Assembly: GCA_949357655.1 (NCBI GenBank)
Contig: CASHTG010000004.1
Coordinates: 620,001-684,000 of the forward strand
DNA length: 64,000 nucleotides
Direction of reading: 5' to 3'
Origin: Parascedosporium putredinis
Lineage: Eukaryota; Ascomycota; Sordariomycetes; Microascales; Microascaceae
Each line of letters starts with the position of its first letter. The first letter of the stretch is position 1. The translations under genes and the position numbers were made by a program. Below, in pieces: positions 60,470 to 64,000 of this stretch. The notes under the pieces were generated by a model that did no database searches, was not told the DNA's origin, and saw only the letters and a program-made list of their open reading frames with translations.

Positions 60470-62158
60470 CTTGGGTGGGTGAGGTTGCGCGAAGCTCAAT
60501 GGAGGAGGGTGATGGAGGTGCTCGAAGTCGTCTCACCAGCAATTCTTTTCGCGATGGTGGTTTGCGGATCTCGGAATCAGAGTGACTGCCCTGCCAGATG
60601 CTAGCATTACGTGGACGCTGATTGGTCAATTACGCCTTGTTTTCGAGGCATTTCTTCGACAACTTATGTGTTTGTGCAACTGCTGACAGCTGCCTGAAAA
60701 TGTACCACATTGGCCATTTTCTTGCCCAAACAGGAATCGAAATGATGCCCAAATAAACGCTGGAAGGTTGATAATAGACGTTGTGATTTCTGGACAAATC
60801 TAGATATTAATCTTGAAGTTTTATCCCAAAATTAACAGTATTTTGGGCAGGTGATATTGGCTCTCACCTGGAGGCTATTGATGGCAGTGATGTGGAGCCT
60901 AGCTCTGCTCACCTGCCATGTCTTGGGGTTTTAATGTAATATCTCGACTCTGGCAGAACTGTAGCTACTTCAACTGCGACGGGCTGTTGTTGTCAAGTCG
61001 AAATAATGACCCATAGATATTTCTATCAGATACAGGTGGATTATGATGTCTACACTATCTCGGGAATGTACCAAAGTAATAAATTGACATATCCACTTCA
61101 ATGACTGTACATATATTGGCTCCTGAGACCTGTGCAGTGTCAGCAGCTTTCAAGGGAACATCGTGTGAGCTTGTCCATCTGCTCCTTCCCCTTTCGGGCG
61201 CCACCGTCGTTATAAGCATTCGATTGATGTCTGAAGGATGCCGCATCTTTCCTCGGGCAATATTCTAATCTGATGAGATGCCCCAGTCGACTTGATTCCC
61301 ACTGATGAGAGGCATCAAGTATCGAAGACAAGATCTATTCTATCCCTCTTCTCCGACCCTCTATGGCCATACCCGGACCTCTAAACAAGGCTTGCTGGGG
61401 CAAACCGAAATTTACAATCTATAGAGAAAGGGTTATATCTTATCTCTGTTTTCTCTCTAACACGCCAGGAAATGCCCAAGTACAGAAGGAAACGAATCAC
61501 CAAACCTATCAATGGCGAGTGCAGGTCACCTCCTCCAATTGCTGCGTATAGACACAAAGTGCACCAGCTCACGCCCGACCCAGAAAGCCTGCGGATCTCC
61601 TGACGCCTCAAGCGACCGCTCTTTCCTAATCCTCGTTGCCTTGAATTTCCTTTGCCTATTACCGACTTTGGAAAGCCAAGGCAAAACGTGTTGCAGATCA
61701 TCGCCGTGCGCCGACCAGCTATAGGCGCCCAGGCATCGACAGGCCTTTCGGCATCCCTCGTTCTCAGGCAGACGCGAGGCCGTTGATGCCTTATCATAAT
61801 ACTATATATACCCATATCACTTGATATATTCTAACTACTGTGTGGAGCGTTGTTTTTTACTTTTATCGCTCCATCGCCACATTGCTGAGATCTCTCCCCA
61901 TCAAATCGTCCTAGATCCTTGGCTTGGTATGTTGACCCTCAAAGGGACCATGTCGTGATTGGCATAAGAGCGGAAGAGAAAGGACAAAAAACGGGAGAGA
62001 GGAAGCAAGTCACGGAGAAAACACGGAGAAAAGGGATGTCCCGGAAATTCACACCAGAAAATCGGAGCCTGTTGCTAATACCCGTCATCACTAGATAGAC
62101 CATTCGAGAGATCGCATCTTCCCGGCATCCCTTGCGAAAGGCTCATTTCTACCCCGTC
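60470..62158. other. Intergenic, no supported gene
   Basis: 1.7 kb, AT-rich around 60640-61130. A 144-codon minus-strand open frame (61381-61815) has no recognisable domain. Nothing else supportable. Confidence 0.45.
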
Positions 62159-64000
62159 TCAAAACTCATATGCTTCTATGTCCCAGTCAGCCGATATGTC
62201 GGTATTGTTACTGACTGCTAACAACCCTGGCGCGGGCGATGGGATCATCCCGCTAGGGGTGGATATCGAGTTCTGAATACCGTCAGGACGCGAGGCCTGG
62301 TAGGCGTAAGTTTGTGTCCCTTGATCGAGTTGGTTGCTGCTCGCCGGATATAGCCACATTGGATAGAATCTCATTGCCGAGGGCGACACGGAACCGGAGT
62401 AAGATGCCACCTCAACAGTGCTGCTCTCATCACATCGTGAGTCCACGGTGGATGGGCACCTACTACGGCCATACTCAGGCCCCAAGAATAAGCGTTGCTC
62501 GTTGTAGCGCTCTGGATCTGTCTGCCAGTGCCCCAAATGGGGGTGAAGGCTGTTGCATCCCCTGTTGGAATACGCTGACGTTGGAAGTGAGGATAGGTCG
62601 GCTGATGTGTCCTGCAGGAAGACAAGAGACGACGGGTGCTCCGTGAGAACCTTCGGAAGGATTCCTCTGCCCTCGTCTCTCTGGACTTCTTCTATCCTGC
62701 CGTGCAGCCTGTGCCGAAACTCTTGTTGCCAGCGCTGAGGTTGCTCTGCGAGAACAGCTCGGAAAATGGCTTGGCTCTCGTCTCTTAGTACTTCGTCTAT
62801 CCTACTGACTAGTCGGTACCCAAACTCTTCCCTCCAGGGCTCAGATTGACGCTGCCCTTGTTCGCTAGCACAAGGGGGATATTGGCTAACAAGAGGGGCA
62901 TCGGTTGAGGCGGCCAACCGGAAGATCCGAGACGAGCACTCTGCGAGAACTGCTTCAACAATCTTTTGACTCTCGTCGCGTCGCACTTCATCCATCCTGT
63001 TGTTTGGTAGAGGCCGAAAGTCTAGCGTCTGTCTCCGGAGCTCAGGTCGACGTTTCCTTTGCTCGCCAGGATCATCACCCAACGGATCCTGTCCAGGACC
63101 ACGGGGATTCCTGCTTCCAACCTGTGCCTCTGTGGATAGTTGAGATATGGCAGTGACAGTTACATCTACAAACGCCCGTTAGCTTTATGGAAGTTGAACG
63201 GTCTTTTGAACAGGGATGTAGGGCCCCCGACATACATCTCTCCTCTGGTACCACCTTTCCAGGAAATAACAGTGCGTATATCTCGCCCCATTTCCAATAG
63301 CCCGTGTGTTTCTTGCCCTTCATTTTAGTCACGCTGCGTATCTTCATCGCTACATCTCGCGGGTAGATGTGGTCGGCGCCTTTTTTACAATTGCAGGGCG
63401 GCGGTTGACCAGGCCGTGTATGTGGGGGATCCGCAGAGGGAGCCGGTCCTTGGTCTTCATCACCGTCGTCACCGCACGCTAAGGGCTCGTGTTTAGGGCA
63501 GCCATAGTGAAATCGTTCTAGGTGCTGCCTTTCGTGAGGTTGTGTTAGTATGGCTTCGTCTTGGAGAAGAGGGAGATCGACCTTGGGGAGAGCCTAGGAC
63601 TTACCTGCATTGGCTAATATTCGGAAATCCCCAACCTTCACAGGCAGCGCGGCGATAGTCTAGCCTACTACCATCGGGAAAACGTCGAAAATAAGGACAC
63701 GTGAAGTTTCGCTCGCTCTTCTGGGACTTTGGATTCTTCTTGCCCCCGGTATGGCCGTCAAAGTCTTCGTTATCTTTGTGGCCAACGTCATTTTCACCGG
63801 TAGCTCTCTTTCGCTTTTTGGGTTGGCCTTGGCTCTGCAACCCTGCTATTTCGGGGTCAATTGGGAGCCATCGTACGCTCCGCCCTCGGGCTGATGAGGA
63901 CCCGACGAGGCTTGCACATTTTCATGGCCAGGCCCAGGACTTGAGAACAGTTGGCTAAACTTTTGGTTGAAAGCGGAGAGAAACCGTTCGACACCAGTGG
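62159..64000 (-). CDS. Fungal Cys/His zinc-finger protein with three internal repeats (partial at right edge)
   Basis: The N-terminus lies beyond the right edge; the first visible part reads VERFLSAFNQKFSQLFSSPG. A frame break near 63850-63860, beside AATTGACCCC, joins it to a Lys/Arg-rich patch (GQPKKRKRATGE, likely NLS). Next is the family finger: FTCPYFRRFPDGSR, RAACEGWGFPNISQCR, then after an intron (63529-63604) QHLERFHYGCPKH. This Cys-Pro-Tyr-Phe to His-x4-His layout is common in ascomycete proteins of unknown role. A Cys-containing stretch (PPPCNCKKGADHIYPRD) and KHTGYWKWGEIYALLFPG follow. A 70-bp intron (63166-63235, CTAAC branch) leads to the last exon, which holds three degenerate copies of a unit of the type RIDEVLRDESQAIFRAVLAE (starting near 62999, 62812 and 62698). 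A Ser/Pro-rich tail ends at 62159. DNA or protein binding is inferred from the finger only. Confidence 0.75.

Overview
This is a stretch of nuclear genome from a filamentous ascomycete (Pezizomycotina, most likely a Sordariomycete). The genes carry short introns (61 to 186 bp, one of 356 bp) with GT donors, AG acceptors and a CTAAC branch point just upstream. The gene set is typical of this group: a GPI-anchored GH16 glucanase, a STE7-type MAPKK, a fungal ArAE_2_N/DUF2421 membrane protein and a fungal Cys/His zinc-finger family. I cannot name the species.

Layout. 1-6.3 kb: the splicing factor Cwf18 (minus, cut by the left edge), a frameshifted mitochondrial-type PPR protein and the mitochondrial Met-tRNA formyltransferase. 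6.3-11.7 kb: no convincing gene. 11.7-14.1 kb: a cell-wall glucanase with 28 copies of a 9-residue repeat. 15.4-19.3 kb: a multi-pass ArAE_2_N/DUF2421 protein. 19.3-24.9 kb: a second large gap, ending in the leader of a STE7/MEK-type kinase (24.9-26.8 kb). 27.6-34.5 kb: a HAD hydrolase and SPT6, both minus. 34.5-37.3 kb: an AT-rich gap that may hold a decayed Copia-type fragment. 37.3-42.5 kb: DPB2, a conserved mitochondrial-looking protein of unknown function, and an eEF2-lysine-methyltransferase-like gene. 44.4-46.7 kb: ribosomal protein eS24 and a small secreted protein. 48.7-52.7 kb: a large acidic, Ser-rich protein that I read as a fungal coilin. 54.2-60.5 kb: GTP cyclohydrolase II (riboflavin pathway), an FHA-domain protein and complex I subunit NDUFB7. 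62.2 kb to the right edge: a zinc-finger protein with three degenerate internal repeats.

The genes are mostly unrelated housekeeping functions: mRNA processing and transcription, translation, DNA replication, mitochondrial function, signalling and cell wall. I see no biosynthetic cluster or mobile-element system. Two things deserve attention. One is the coilin-like gene. The other is that 11 of the 18 genes, several of them single-copy conserved genes, carry single-base frame breaks, often next to homopolymers, while SPT6, GH16, FMT1 and others are clean. This looks more like base-level assembly error than gene decay, so protein models should be corrected before use.
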